DNA of 64,000 nt, from assembly GCA_009193035.1 (NCBI GenBank), contig SWDT01000227.1, positions 1-64,000 on the forward strand, given 5' to 3'. Below the pieces are notes generated by a model, which was not told where the DNA came from, made no database searches, and was given only the letters and a program-made list of their open reading frames with translations. Position 1 is the stretch's first letter. Each line of letters begins with the position of its first letter. The position numbers and the translations under genes were made by a program. Of the stretch, positions 46,830 to 58,235 are shown piece by piece. This DNA is from Halicephalobus mephisto (lineage: Eukaryota > Nematoda > Chromadorea > Rhabditida > Panagrolaimidae).

Positions 46830-48060
46830 AATCCAATGAAATCAAAATCGATATAAAAATGAGAAAATTTAAACGATCAAAAAAAGCAGATTTCATGATG
46901 TAAAATAACGAAATCAAACATGTTACTAAACGCAATTGTCAAAACTGACGTCTAGCCAAACAAGCACTTATGAAATATATTTGATTTTATTTTTATCAGT
47001 TTTGTCTCCAAAGCACTTTGACTTCCTGCGTTTTTTGTATAAATTGTCCGGCTAATTGTCAGCAACAAAGTACCGCGCGTCTGGATTGTCAGTTTTATTT
47101 TTTTAGAAAAAGAACAAAGAAAGCACCGAACATTGGTCCTGTCGCGAATTATCCCTGATTACTTTAACCACAAGTTAAATTAGTCCTTTTTAATGCGATT
47201 TGAATTCTTTCCAAATTTTTTAAAATTGATTTATTTTTTTATTTTAGTAGAATCTTATTTGATGACTTTATAAAAGTCGTTTACGAAATGAGATCAAAAA
47301 TCCAACGTTAATTTTGAAATTGTTTAAATTTTTTGGACTTGTGGTTTGGTCTAGATTTTGGAGTTAAAAAAAGCTTTTTTGTTAGAATTTTGCAGTTTCT
47401 AAAACCTTCAAAAATCACAAAAATTTAAAATGTTTCAAAATTTTAGAATAAATATAAAATTTTAGGATTTTCGAAAATTCTAAAAATTCGTGTTGAGATA
47501 ATTTAACGATGATTTTTATATTTATCGGATTAAAAATTCCGAAATATTTCGAAATACTGTAGAAACTTTTAGGATTAATATGTAAAATTTAGGATTCTCG
47601 GAAATTCGTACTTGGATAATTTGGCAATTTTCAAATTTTCACTAAAATCAATCTTTGGTCTCAAATGATTCACTTAATTTAGTAATTTTAGAGGTCTTAA
47701 ATTCTGTTAAATTTTACTGTATTTTATATTAAATTAAACAATCGAGTAATTTTGAATTTCCAGAATCCATTTTTTTTGCTTCCTGTTTATAGACCACTAA
47801 TTCCGTCAAAAAATGATAATTCTGGCAAGCCAATAAATTTTTGCTGACAATTTGTCAACGTGATTTTTGATTTTTGTCTGCAACGTAGAGTTAAAATTAT
47901 AGCGATAGTGACTAGACGAGTGGACTCTATTCCTTTATAACCGAGTCCTTTCTCGCTCATAGACTAGCGATTCCATGAATGAAAAGATAAATCTGGCAAG
48001 TCAGTGAATTTTTGCTGACAATTTGTCTTCGTTTTTTTCGACGCACAATTGAAGTTAAAT
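46830..48060. other. spacer between GCFC and aldo-keto reductase genes
   Basis: 46840-47170 is probably the GCFC promoter. A segment with GATAAATCTGGCAAG/ATTTTTGCTGACAATTTGTC occurs twice (about 47815-47870 and 47985-48035), flanking TTCCTTTATAACCGAGTCC. No ORF or RNA gene recognised. Confidence 0.4.
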
Positions 48061-48067
48061 AAAAAGA

Positions 48068-48350
48068 TACTTATATAATTATTTCTATATATTAATGATG
48101 CTTATATAATTATTTCTATATATTAATGATGCTTATATAGTAATTTTTATATATTAATGATGCTTATATAATGATTTTTATATATGAATTATGCTTATAT
48201 AATGATTTTTATATATTAATGATGCTTATATAGTAATTTTTATATATTAATTATGCTTATATAATGATTTTTATATATGAATTATGCTTATATAATGATT
48301 TTTATATATGAATTATGCTTATATAATGATTTTTATATATTAATTATTAT
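48068..48350. repeat. 31-bp minisatellite upstream of aldo-keto reductase
   Basis: Nine copies of TTATATAATGATTTTTATAT with ATGAATTATGC or ATTAATGATGC, with base variants shared by adjacent copies. Degraded AT sequence continues to 48510. Confidence 0.9.
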
Positions 48351-48535
48351 GTTAATGATTTTTATATAGTGATTACTATTATATAATAATGATTGTATGA
48401 TGATTATTGTATTATTATTTTGTCGTGATTGTATAATGATTGTTATATGGTGGTTTTTATGGTGATTATTGCATAATAATTACTATATAATTACAATGAT
48501 GATTTTATTAATTTTTTTCAGCACTAGAATCGAGA

Positions 48536-49939
48536 ATGACTATCGCCAAGACTTTGAAGTTGTCTTCCGGACACGAAATGCCCATCTTCGGGTTAGGTAC
48601 GTGGCAATCCGGCAAGGAAGAAGTCATTGAAGCCGTCAAAACTGCCATCAAAGACGGATATCGCTTGATTGACACTGCTTCTGTTTACCAAAACGAAGAA
48701 CACATAGGTGAAGCCCTCGAGGAATTATTCAAAGAAGGCGTCGTCAAACGAGAAGATATTTTCATCACCACGAAGGCTTGGAGCACAGAACTCACTCCTG
48801 ATGTTTTAGAAGCAGCCCTCCGTGAATCCCTGAAGAAACTCCGAGTAGATTATGTCGATCTTTATCTAGCTCATATGCCAGTCGCTTTCAACGCTGAAAT
48901 GACGGAGCAATTGAAGGATGTCACGGTCGAGGATATCTGGAAGGTCAGTTACTTTTTAAAACAAATTTTTACCCATAAATTCTAAATATAGTCATATATA
49001 AACTATATAAATATATAAAATCCCAAATATATATTTATATATAAATTCTAAATATAGTCATATATAAACTATATAAATATATAAAATCCCAAACATCTAT
49101 TTATATATAAATGCTAAATGTAGTCATATATAAACTATATAAATATATAAAATCCCAAATATATATTTATATATAAATGGTAAATATAGTTATATATAAA
49201 CTATATAAATATATAAAATCCCAAATATATATTTATATATAAATTCTAAATGTAGTTATATATAAACTCTAACTGTATTTATATGTAAATTCTAAATGCA
49301 TATGTAAATTTTGAAATTTTAGGGATTTGAATCTGTCTATGAAAAAAATCTAACCAAAGCGATTGGAGTCTCTAACTGGTCCCCGGAGCAAATTGAAAGA
49401 GTCCAGAAAATCGCCAAAGTTCCGATTCATAATCAACAAGTTGAACTTCATTTGTATTTCCAACAAAAAGAACTCCGAGAAGTCTGTAAAAAACACAACA
49501 TTACAACCACTGCTTATGCTCCAATTGGATCACCTGGCAGAACGAACTTTGTTCTTCCTAATGGATTGTAAGTTTTAATTATCATCATTTTTAGTTTTGT
49601 CATCATTATCTATGTTATCTACTTTTAATGGTTTTTAGTCGTCCTGATTGGAGACCAGCTCCTGCTCCTCTCGAAGACACAGTTGTAAGTGAATTGGCTA
49701 AGAAATACAACAAGACTCCGGCTCAGATCTTGCTTCGTCACTTGATGCAAGATGGAATCGCTGTCATTCCCAAGTCTACTAATGAGAAACGTATAAAGGA
49801 AAATAACAATATCTGGGATTTTGAATTGACAAATGAAGAAGTGGAGAAGCTCAACAATGCCCCTCAAGGAGAACGTCTCTTCGTTCAGGACTTTTTGATT
49901 GGACACGCTGAAGACCCCTTCAAAAATGAGCGTTCTTAG
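48536..49939 (+). CDS. aldo-keto reductase
   Basis: Exons: 48536-48943, 49323-49567, 49639-49939, 317 residues, normal length for the family. An NADPH-dependent (alpha/beta)8-barrel oxidoreductase is indicated by MPIFGLGTWQSG, RLIDTASVYQNEEHIGEALE (catalytic Asp and Tyr), FITTKAW (Lys) and VDLYLAHMP (His). The coenzyme-side motifs IGVSNWSPEQI, QVELH and VIPKSTNEKRIKENNNIWDF are also present. The tetrad is complete, so it should be active on aldehydes or ketones; the substrate cannot be read from sequence. TTTTTTTCAG 14 bases before ATG suggests trans-splicing. The first intron is nearly all minisatellite. AATAAA at 50006 lies 14 bases from the convergent TRAPPC12 stop. Confidence 0.95.
48985..49300. 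repeat. 65-bp minisatellite in aldo-keto reductase intron 1
   Basis: Four copies of a unit with AGTCATATATAAACTATATA and AATATATAAAATCCC, the last truncated. Confidence 0.9.
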
Positions 49940-50019
49940 GCAGTTTCTCTTCTGTGCAGATAACTTGGTCAGATATGAATGGTTAAATAGTACTTGTTTA
50001 TTTTTAATAAATCTGAATA

Positions 50020-51993
50020 TTAATGAGTTATTTTTAAATTCTGTGGATCAAAAACATCAGCCATTCTTTCCACATTCTTGAGGAAAAACTGTTGTTTTGA
50101 ATCGTCTTTGGCAGTAGCTACCAACTGAGAAACGGTATTAATGTTTTGGAAGATAGGTTCGTTGGGGGCTCCGGTAAATGAAAGTAAATGTGATCGAGAA
50201 TTTTCTACTTTTCCACTGTAGAGTTGACAAATGGCTTCATTATTAGCTACCTAAAAATCGGATTAATTTAATTTTAGAAAACATTTAGTTTACGATAGGA
50301 TTCGAAAGTCCACCGGTTCCTTTTTGAGCTGCTTGGAGGTGTTCAAGAGCTTTCGGGAAGTTCCCAAAGAAAATAGCTTTGAATCCTTTGTGAAGGTAGA
50401 AATTCTGAACTCCACTGTTTTGGATCGTTAATTCTCTGGTATATCTTTCAACCAATTTCTCATCGCCTATCAAGATAGCTATCCTGCTCAATAGCTGGAG
50501 GAATGCGGCTCTTTTCTCATCCGAAGCTGTTTCCAGAAGGTCGTTGTAGATAGATATGGCTTGAGAGTATTCCTAAAAATAAAAATGAATTTAATGTAAG
50601 AAAATCAATTGCCTTTAATGTACACCAGGCTCTGGCTTTCGTCATCAATACTGTTTCTAATCTTGTTCGCCAAAGACTGATCTCCGATTCTGGCTTCTGT
50701 TCTTGATGAAGATAGTCAATGATTTGTCTCGTGTTCGCCTCCAAATCACAGCATCGTTTAATGGATTGAACAGGGTCCGTCGAATATCTCGGAGCTTCGG
50801 CATGGATCAGCCTCAGACTGAATGGAATTATCGACCCTAAAAATCATACTATCGTAAAATCATAAAAACCATATATGAACTTTTCTACGAAATCGTCTCG
50901 AAGGGAATTTTGAGAAACTAAAGTGATCTAAAAGCTTGGTTTTACTGATAAGTATTTCATAATCGATTTCTTGGGACTGTATTCTTCCTAGATGGCTCTA
51001 GAAATTTCTGGACTGGGGTATATGAGATATAAAAGACTTGTCCATTCTCGAAGGTCAAGGATTATGTATGAAAGTATATATAAGTACCTAAAAACCACAA
51101 CACCAGAATGACCTGCCAAAAGAAGATTACTGTGATTGCCACTTTAAAAGATAAAATTCTCGAAATAAATCCTTACCGTAATATCCTTGTTGCTTGAGAG
51201 CAGGATAATATTGGAAGAATGTATCAGGAGCGTCGAGATCGTCGAAAGCAGAAAGTTCGGCTTCGAGTTGGGTGAACATCCTCAACGCTAGCATCAACTG
51301 GAACCGACATGACCAAACTTCAAAGGTTTCAAAGGAGTTCTTCGTTGGATGTCCGGCTTTCCCGAGGCCTTGTCCAGCTTCAGTCAGTACTGTATTCGTT
51401 AAATTATATGCAGCTCGCAAGTTTCCGGCATTCTGAAACCATACTGTTATATAAAAAATTAAAAATTGGAATTTCCACAAAGTTATTTCAATTGGAATTT
51501 AAAACTAGGAATTTAGGTAAAAAAGAAAAAGAGCGACAGCAGTGCGAGTCAATCTTCGTGATTTGCCAGATTTACCACTTTTTCTACCTTAACAAAACCT
51601 ATTCGCTGTCTGCGCGGGAATTCAAAAAATCCTGGAAATCATATATCATTTTCCACTTAATTTCAATGTTATTTTTTAAAAATCAATGAAAAGTTAAATG
51701 ACCTTCAGAATCCAAAGATAAAATTGTTGATGAAGGTGTAAAATTAAAAACATAAAACTCACAATTAACTGTTTTAATCCATCGACGTTCTGAGGAACAA
51801 CCGGACGAGTAACCTTGTTTCCCGTCATCTGTAGAACCGTTTGAGCCATTTTATCCACGAGCATTTCGTCAGATTTCAATCCGGGCATCGTGTAAATAAT
51901 ATCGAATTTTCCTTCTTGAACCACCGTCTTCAGTCTCTCGTTTTCCGGCCAGTAATAGAGATGCTGGATTTCTGACCAATTCAGTTGAGCCAT
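50020..51993 (-). CDS. TRAPPC12 (TRAPP III trafficking complex subunit)
   Basis: Exons (complement): 51763-51993, 51177-51432, 50613-50836, 50294-50572, 50020-50250, 406 residues. Diagnostic stretches are FQYYPALKQQGYYG joined to SIIPFSLRLIHAE, then TPR-like helices (ARAWCTLKEYSQAISIYNDL, KGFKAIFFGNFPKALEHL) and NPIVANNEAICQLYSGK, all in TRAPPC12 order. The human protein is about twice as long; here only the conserved C-terminal part is present, starting MAQLNWSEIQHLYYWPENE. The protein acts in ER-Golgi tethering and, in vertebrates, kinetochore assembly. Intron 3 appears to use a GC donor. Intron 1 carries one dispersed-repeat copy (51500-51625). Confidence 0.85.
51500..51630. repeat. dispersed repeat copy in TRAPPC12 intron 1
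   Basis: Carries GATTTGCCAGATTTACCACT and GCGCGGGAATTCAAAAA, the conserved ends of the family. Confidence 0.75.
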
Positions 51994-52302
51994 AGTTTCA
52001 AAAAGCAAAAAAAGTTTTATATGAAAATTAAAAAATCCGAAAAATTCCAAGTCAACGGTCAAAAGACAAGTGTTCCCTTTCCGGGCCAAACAGGACAAAC
52101 TGTTCTCTAGGAATAACTGTTCTCCCACGCCATGATTTCTTTCGCCGAAATAGTTTTGTTTGTCGTTGTCTGAATCAGGAAGTAAAAACAACTGAAAATC
52201 GACCAGTTTATCTGTTTTGTTATGACGAAATTTCCCATTTCGACCGGCTTTGTTTTTTACCTAGATTTTTGAAATTTAATTATTTTTTACTTCAGGATCC
52301 AA

Positions 52303-53826
52303 ATGTCTCCTAATCGTGACTTGTACGAATCTCCTTTGACTAGCCGTTACTGCAGAGGGAGCAGAATCGCGAGAATCTTCAGCGAGAGAAACAGAGTGGG
52401 ATTTGGGTGAAGTTGATATATGAACTTTAATTTTTCCAGATCGAGACATGGAGACAGCTGTGGATCTGGCTTGCCGAGGCTGAACTGGAACTAGGACTAC
52501 ATCAAGTCACTCAAGAAGCCATCGCCGAAATGAAAGCGAACCAGAAAAACATCGATTTCGCCGTGGCCGAAGCGGAGGAGAAGAAACTCAAACATGACGT
52601 CATGGCCCACAATCACACTTTCGGGAAGGTTCGTCATATATGTGTATCATTTTAAATATTTGTAGGTTTGTCCAAAAGCAGCAGGAATTATCCATCTCGG
52701 AGCAACGTCGTGTTTTGTCCAGGACAATGCTGACCTGATTCTCCAGAAAGAGGCACTTCAGCACATCCTTCAGAAACTGGCCGTTTGTCTTGATAGATTG
52801 GGAGGTTTCTGTGAGAAACACGCCAAAACAGTTACTGTGGGAAGGACCCACTACCAACCCGCCTCTTTCGTGACGGTCGGGAAACGGGCCGCCATCTGGG
52901 CCCAGGAGCTTCTGATGGCCTTCGAAACCATCGAGAACACCTACAAGAACTTAAGATTCAGAGGAATCAAAGGAGCCACAGGAACTCAGGATTCCTTCAT
53001 GACGTTGTTCAACGAAGACGAGGCCAAAGTCGAAAAATTGGATTGTTTGGTAACTTCCAAAGCCGGATTCGTCAAAAAATTCAACGTCACTGGTCAGACT
53101 TACTCCAGACAACAGGATTCCCAGATCGTTTTCGGACTTTCTAATCTGGGGTCGGTGATGAAGAAGATTGCCCACGACATTCGGATCCTCCAGGCCTTCG
53201 AGGAGATGATGGAGCCCTTCGAATCGGACCAAATCGGATCTTCCGCGATGCCTTACAAAAGAAACCCGATGAAATGCGAACGGATCGACAGCTTGAGCAA
53301 GTACCTAATTCCCCAAGTGGAAAAAGCCCTGATGATCCTCTCAGACCAAGGATTCGAACGGACCCTAGACGATTCCGCCGCTAGAAGAATGTTGATTCCG
53401 GAGTCCTTCCTGCTTGCCGAAGCGGCATTGACGACTTTGCAGAACGTGTTTGAAGGTTTGACTGTCCTCAATGATGGAATCGAGAAAACAGTCAACAGAG
53501 AACTGCCATTTTTGGCCTTGGAGGAGGCGTTAATGAAGCTGAGCGATCACGGAGTCGACAGACAACAAGCCCATGCCAAAATCCGAGAAACTTCCCTCAG
53601 TGCGAGAGAAAAACAAAAACGAGGAGAAACCGTTTCTATCACGGATCTCTTGAAAGATCCATTTTTCGATCCTGTCCGAAATGAAGTCATCAAAACAGCC
53701 AGTGATCCGATCAATTTCGCCGGCAGATGTTGCTCTCAAGTCCATGCATTCGTCAAAGACCTCAAGTCGTCCATCGAGGTTTACTTAACTGCTGACTCCA
53801 CCAAGAAGGCCACTTTAGACGTTTAA
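52303..53826 (+). CDS. adsl-1: adenylosuccinate lyase
   Basis: Exons: 52303-52395, 52440-52628, 52666-53826, 480 residues, matching animal ADSL. It catalyses two purine-synthesis steps, SAICAR to AICAR and adenylosuccinate to AMP, both releasing fumarate; it is a cytosolic homotetramer. Visible motifs: [48 protein letters not shown], the general-acid region VGRTHYQP, the [11 protein letters not shown] segment, and the fumarase/lyase signature [13 protein letters not shown] with the catalytic-loop serine. The first exon ends at AAC AGA before GTGGGA; this gives exact length agreement with the family (SERN-R-IETW). AATAAA is near 53880. The gene is divergent from TRAPPC12, with about 310 bases between starts. 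Confidence 0.97.
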
Positions 53827-53929
53827 TTGGGTTGTATCAGTGTCGTAGGTGATTTCAGATTGTTAAATTTTCACTTTTTTAATAAATTGTTGTTTTAGTT
53901 AAAATTTAGGAGTTGTGTTTTTTGGATTT

Positions 53930-54720
53930 ATTTTTATTGAAATAGTTTATTGAAAGATAGATTAGTTTATTTTAGAACAAAGTACAGTAATCATTAAAGC
54001 TAGGCAATTAAAGTTGCAAGTTTTAGTTATTTTCGTTTTTATAAGGCTTGAGGTCCTGAGTAGGGATGGAAATGACTAAATTTGATAATTAATAAAATTT
54101 AAAAAGTAGAAATTTTTAGATTTTTATTTAAAAAAATAGAGATGTTTAAGTTTTTATTTAAAAAAAATAGAAATTTTTAGATTTTTATTTTAAAAAATAA
54201 AAATTTTTAAGTTTTCATTTAAAAAAATAGAAATTTTTAAGTTTTTATTTTAAAAAAGTAGAAATTTTTAGATTTTTATTTTAAAAAAGTAGAAATTTTT
54301 AAGTTTTTATTTTAAAAAAGTAGAAATTTTTAGATTTTTATTTTAAAAAAGTAGAAATTTTTAAGTTTTTATTTTAAAAAATAAAGATGTTTAAATTTTT
54401 ATTTTAAAAGACAAAAAAGGTTAAATCGATTTTTTCAAAGGAAAATAAAAAATTATCTCAGTTTTGGTCCCTGGATGGTTATTCAGGTTTTCACGAAAGA
54501 ACAAAAGCAAAAAAATCAAGGAAATTGCTGATAAATAAAAAAATTTTAAATTTAAATAATTTGAAAATTTGATTTTTTTATTTAAATTATTTTTTAAATT
54601 TAAATTAAAAAAATTAAAAAATATTCTGCAAATAATCGGAGAATAGAAATTTGAAAACTTTGATTTTCTTCTCTCTCTTCTACAAGTCAGGAAAAACTGG
54701 TCGAGTCAACAACGTCCCCT
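53930..54720. other. AT-rich spacer with 31-bp minisatellite
   Basis: Roughly eleven copies of GTAGAAATTTTTAGATTTTT with ATTTTAAAAAA lie at 54095-54400. Otherwise A/T-rich; a short mixed patch (54655-54722) precedes the 5S gene. Confidence 0.75.
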
Positions 54721-54723
54721 GCC

Positions 54724-54841
54724 GCTAGGGATCACACCACCGTGAGCACACGCCATCCCGTCCGATCTGGCAAGTTAAGCGCGGTAGGGCTCGATTAGTA
54801 CTTGGATCGGAGACGTCCTGGGAATCTCGAGTGCTCCTAGC
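54724..54841 (+). rRNA. 5S ribosomal RNA
   Basis: The core ACGCCATCCCGTCCGATCTG and GGCAAGTTAAGC followed by TTAGTACTTGGATCGGAGAC is near-identical to nematode 5S. The 5' end GCTAGG pairs with 3' CCTAGC to close helix I. Internal promoter boxes for RNA polymerase III are within the gene. A T-rich terminator (ATTTTTGATTTTTTT) follows directly. Only one copy is present here, whereas C. elegans 5S is mostly in a tandem array with SL1. An open minus-strand frame across it is spurious. Confidence 0.93.
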
Positions 54842-54859
54842 ATTTTTGATTTTTTTGTG

Positions 54860-55440
54860 AGAAAATTTGTTATACTAGGACACAGAACAGGAAGCGACGA
54901 CAATCCCCTCCGAGAGACAGGACGAAAACAACACTTGTTTAATTTTTTAATAAAACGAGAAAGCGGTCCAGTTTGGAGTGGATTCTGACAGTAGCGGTCG
55001 TGCCATGAAGAACACCCATTCTCTAGTTGAATCTGATCAGCCACAGCGAACCTCGATCAGTGCTTTGACTGCTGGAATTTTAAAAACGATTGTATTGGAT
55101 CGTCGCTGGAGAATCCGGATCCGCGTGTAGACACAAATATGTGGAGATAACTTTATGGAGCCACAGGCACGAGATAAATCACAACTCTATCCAAAATATT
55201 GCGCAATCTCCAAATTGCCGCCAATCTGCAATCGTACAAATTCCATTGATCCTCAGGATATTTCCCTTCGGGACCAAAGTTATACAAGCTTCCACTCAAA
55301 TAGATTACGTTCAATCCAACATATTGTTATTCTGTAATTTTAATTCCTCAATATTTGCTGTTTTTAACTCCAATAAACGATCCTTAGTTTTTTTCGATAA
55401 TGTTATATTTTTAACGAGTGCTTATCTAAAGTCCTGAAGT
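54860..55440. other. unassigned mixed-composition segment beside 5S rRNA
   Basis: About 580 bases of non-repetitive sequence with balanced composition. It carries a 115-codon open frame on plus (55090-55437) and a minus frame reading ENGCSSWHDRYCQNPL near 55000. Neither matches a family I know. I checked for SL1, U1, U2, U4, U5 and U6 signatures and found none convincing. It could hold a small RNA gene or decayed coding sequence. Confidence 0.25.
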
Positions 55441-55805
55441 GAACGTGTACTTTGTTTTTTGAAAATACTGTTCTCGGTTTATTGATAAACAACTTTTTCA
55501 TTTACACTATGACGTTAAATCCATAAAAATTAAGAAATAAAATTCCTCAATTTATTTTGAAAAATAAATTATAAATTGTTAGATATCGGTGAACTGGTGT
55601 GACTGGGTGAGAGATTAGGGAAGTTTTATTTGTTTTAATAGTGAAATTAAGCACAATAACAACTATAATGATGCATTTTCTGAGGAAATCGAAGATCCAG
55701 AGGACGAACTGCAAAAAGTTTTCATTTTCGGTTAAGTTTGATTGAAAATAAAAAACGTTTTGTAATTTTTTTGGTACTCGATTTTCTCGGGAAACGCGTT
55801 ATATG

Positions 55806-56400
55806 TTAACTAACTAGTCGACAGAGTTCATCATGTAAACAGTATGTCCACTATTAAGTATGTAGAAATTTCTCTTCGAGACCGTTCACCCTGGCTTAGG
55901 CTTATATAATAGGCAGTTAACACATCGATATAACAAGGATTTAACACAATCACAAATATATATTAACTACTTAGTATTTAGTTTGCCATCTAGACAGTAT
56001 GCCCACTATTAAGTATGTAGAAATTTCTCTTCGAGACCGTTCACCCTGGTTTAGGCTTACACAATAGACAGTTAATATGCAAATATAACAAAGATTAAGC
56101 ACAATAAAAAAATATATGTTAACTATTCAACAGAGTTCATCATATAGACAGTATGTCCACTATCAAGTACGTGGAGATTTCCCTTCGAGACCGTTCACCC
56201 TGGCTTAGGCTTATATAATAGGTAGTTAATACACCGATAATAACAAAGATTAAGCACAATCACAAATATATCTTAACTACTTAGTACTTAGTTTGCCATC
56301 CAGACAGTATGCCCACTATTAAGTATGTAGGGTATTTCCCTTCGAGACCATTTATTCTGGCTTAAACTTACGCAACAATAAGTTAAAACACCGATATAAC
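55806..56400. repeat. satellite-like array, about 155-bp monomer, four copies in an alternating pattern
   Basis: The core ACTATTAAGTATGTAGAAAT followed by CTTCGAGACCGTTCACCCTG and GGCTTAGGCTTA occurs near 55850, 56005, 56160 and 56315. Copies 1 and 3 share GACAGAGTTCATCAT upstream; copies 2 and 4 share TTAGTTTGCCATC. The higher-order unit is therefore about 310 bp. Confidence 0.9.
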
Positions 56401-56777
56401 AAAGATTAAACAAAAACAGAACACTTGGAAAAGAAAAATTTTTAATTTTTAATTACTGTACAATATTGGGAACATCATTGAAGACATCTCCTGTCTATCT
56501 CATTTTAATAAAATTAATCTCATGATCGCAGATCAAAAACCATTTTTGACATTTGTAAAAAACACTTTTAAACAAATTCACAAAATCAAAAAATCCACAA
56601 TCAATTTAAATTATTTTATTTTAAAAATTTTCACAAAAAAATTTACATAAAAAAAAGTAGGAAAATTTTTCTTCTGAATAAAATTAAACTTCAACATCAC
56701 AATTGCTTTTTTGAAGACTTACTGTTAAAGTAATCAAAGTTACTCAAGCTAAAATTAACGAATATTTATGTTTTTTC

Positions 56778-57508
56778 TCAGCTGAGTACTCTAAATCCAT
56801 CTCTCTCAAGACAAAAAACATAAATACACAAAAAAACTCCTAAAAAAATCGCAAAAAAAACTAACAAAAATAACACATTAAACTTATTCAATATCTGATA
56901 CAAAAAAAATATTTCTTCTTCGTCCGATTTCAATGTCAAAGCTTCAGGTTTCTGTTCTGTTACTTTTTTTACTCCAATAGTCGTGTCAGTAGCATTAAAC
57001 GATTCAGCAAAAAAATTTTCACAGGAACTTTCATTAGAAAAAGATATTAATAATCCTCCAGGACCATAAATACCAACAGTACCATTGGAATATTTCACTT
57101 CAATCCGACCGTATTTTTTGTTCAAACACACAACTGTATTATTTCCAAGTGAATTCTCAGACATCATATTATACGTAAGATTATCGTTATTAAAAATCTC
57201 CAAATAACTATTTTTGTTACATTTCAAGAAAAAATAATTATCCACAAACATACAGTCCATTTCTTTCTGTAATAAAAATTTTAAAAAATTCAAAAATTAT
57301 TTTTCAAACTCACTTTGCAGTCTCCAAGTCGAACCATGGTGAAATTGGGTAAATTTCTTTTTTTTCCTTGAATTTCGACAGTATTTCCATAAAAAACAGC
57401 ACGGACTCTATTCCACTGCCCTTCACAAGTAGTATGACGTTCATGGTTCACTGGTTGAGACACAATTGTCTTAAGCAGTAACAAAATAACAAAATAAATA
57501 TAATTCAT
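56778..57508 (-). CDS. orphan type I membrane glycoprotein
   Basis: Exons (complement): 57314-57508 and 56778-57266, 227 residues. The signal peptide MNYIYFVILLLLKTIVSQ precedes an ectodomain with about six cysteines and several N-glycosylation sequons (NLT, NNT, NGT, NES, NAT). It includes a strand-rich stretch with KYGRIEVKYSNGTVGIYGPG, and is followed by one membrane helix (LFLLVFFAIFLGVFLCIYVF) and a short tail ERDGFRVLS. The start follows a TTTTTCAG acceptor by 4 bases. I recognise no family. It is divergently paired with a receptor kinase (58236), 0.7 kb away, so shared expression is plausible. Codon use is more AT-rich than in the left half of the window, as for its neighbour. Confidence 0.7.
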
Positions 57509-58235
57509 ATTTCTGAAAAACAATCATTTATTCAAAATTAATTTTTCAAAGATTTTTTAAATTTATTTATAATTACAAAGTTTTGAATTTTATAATTAAA
57601 TTCATTAATTTATAATTACAAAGTTTTCAATTTTATATTTATTATCAATTTTTACTGACCCTTGTTCAGTTTTTTTGAATTTAAAAATTTTTTTACATCT
57701 CATTGAAGCTTTTACAAAAAAAATACTTTTCATATATGAAGAAAATGCTTATATCAATGCTACATTAGCTATTTTTCCATTAAAATGCATTTTTTAATTT
57801 TTCAAATTCAAAGAAAAATTATAAAACTAATGTTCCAACAGATCCTTAGTATTTCAATGACCTGTCATAATTATAGTTCACTTTACTAGAAAGCAAAAGT
57901 ATAATAAAATATGTAACAGGAACAACTCGATATTTCGGTGAAAAACCAAGCATGTATTATCTTATCATATATAATCGAAAAAACACATGACTATGAACGA
58001 TATTAAATATTTCAAAAAAGATGGTAGAGAACATTAATCACTATCACTTTCTTTTTCCCTTGTTCTGCTGTTTCAAAAAAGTACGAATCTGAACACGTCT
58101 TACAAAATTTATTAATTACTATTTTCTCCATGACCGCAGTGTTTCTAACAAAGACGTGATTGTAAAAGCTCTAGGATTCAGTACAATATTGAAATTCAAG
58201 TTTTCTATCTCTATTTTGAAAACATTAAAAACGTC
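57509..58235. promoter_or_regulatory. shared upstream region of two divergent genes
   Basis: AT-rich, no ORF. It contains CATATATGAAGAAAA-like elements. Presumed bidirectional promoter from gene arrangement only. Confidence 0.35.

Noticed and set aside
48068..48350. Evenly spaced repeats that might suggest a CRISPR array
   Set aside because: Contiguous 31-bp AT minisatellite with no unique spacers, in a eukaryotic genome.
54775..55044. Minus-strand frame of 89 codons overlapping the 5S gene
   Set aside because: Its first half in plus orientation is the conserved 5S rRNA, so at least that part is not protein-coding.
54840..55090. Possible SL1 or spliceosomal snRNA gene next to 5S
   Set aside because: TGTTTAATTTTTTAATAAAA only superficially resembles the SL1 exon; no GT donor follows it, and no U1-U6 diagnostic sequence was found.
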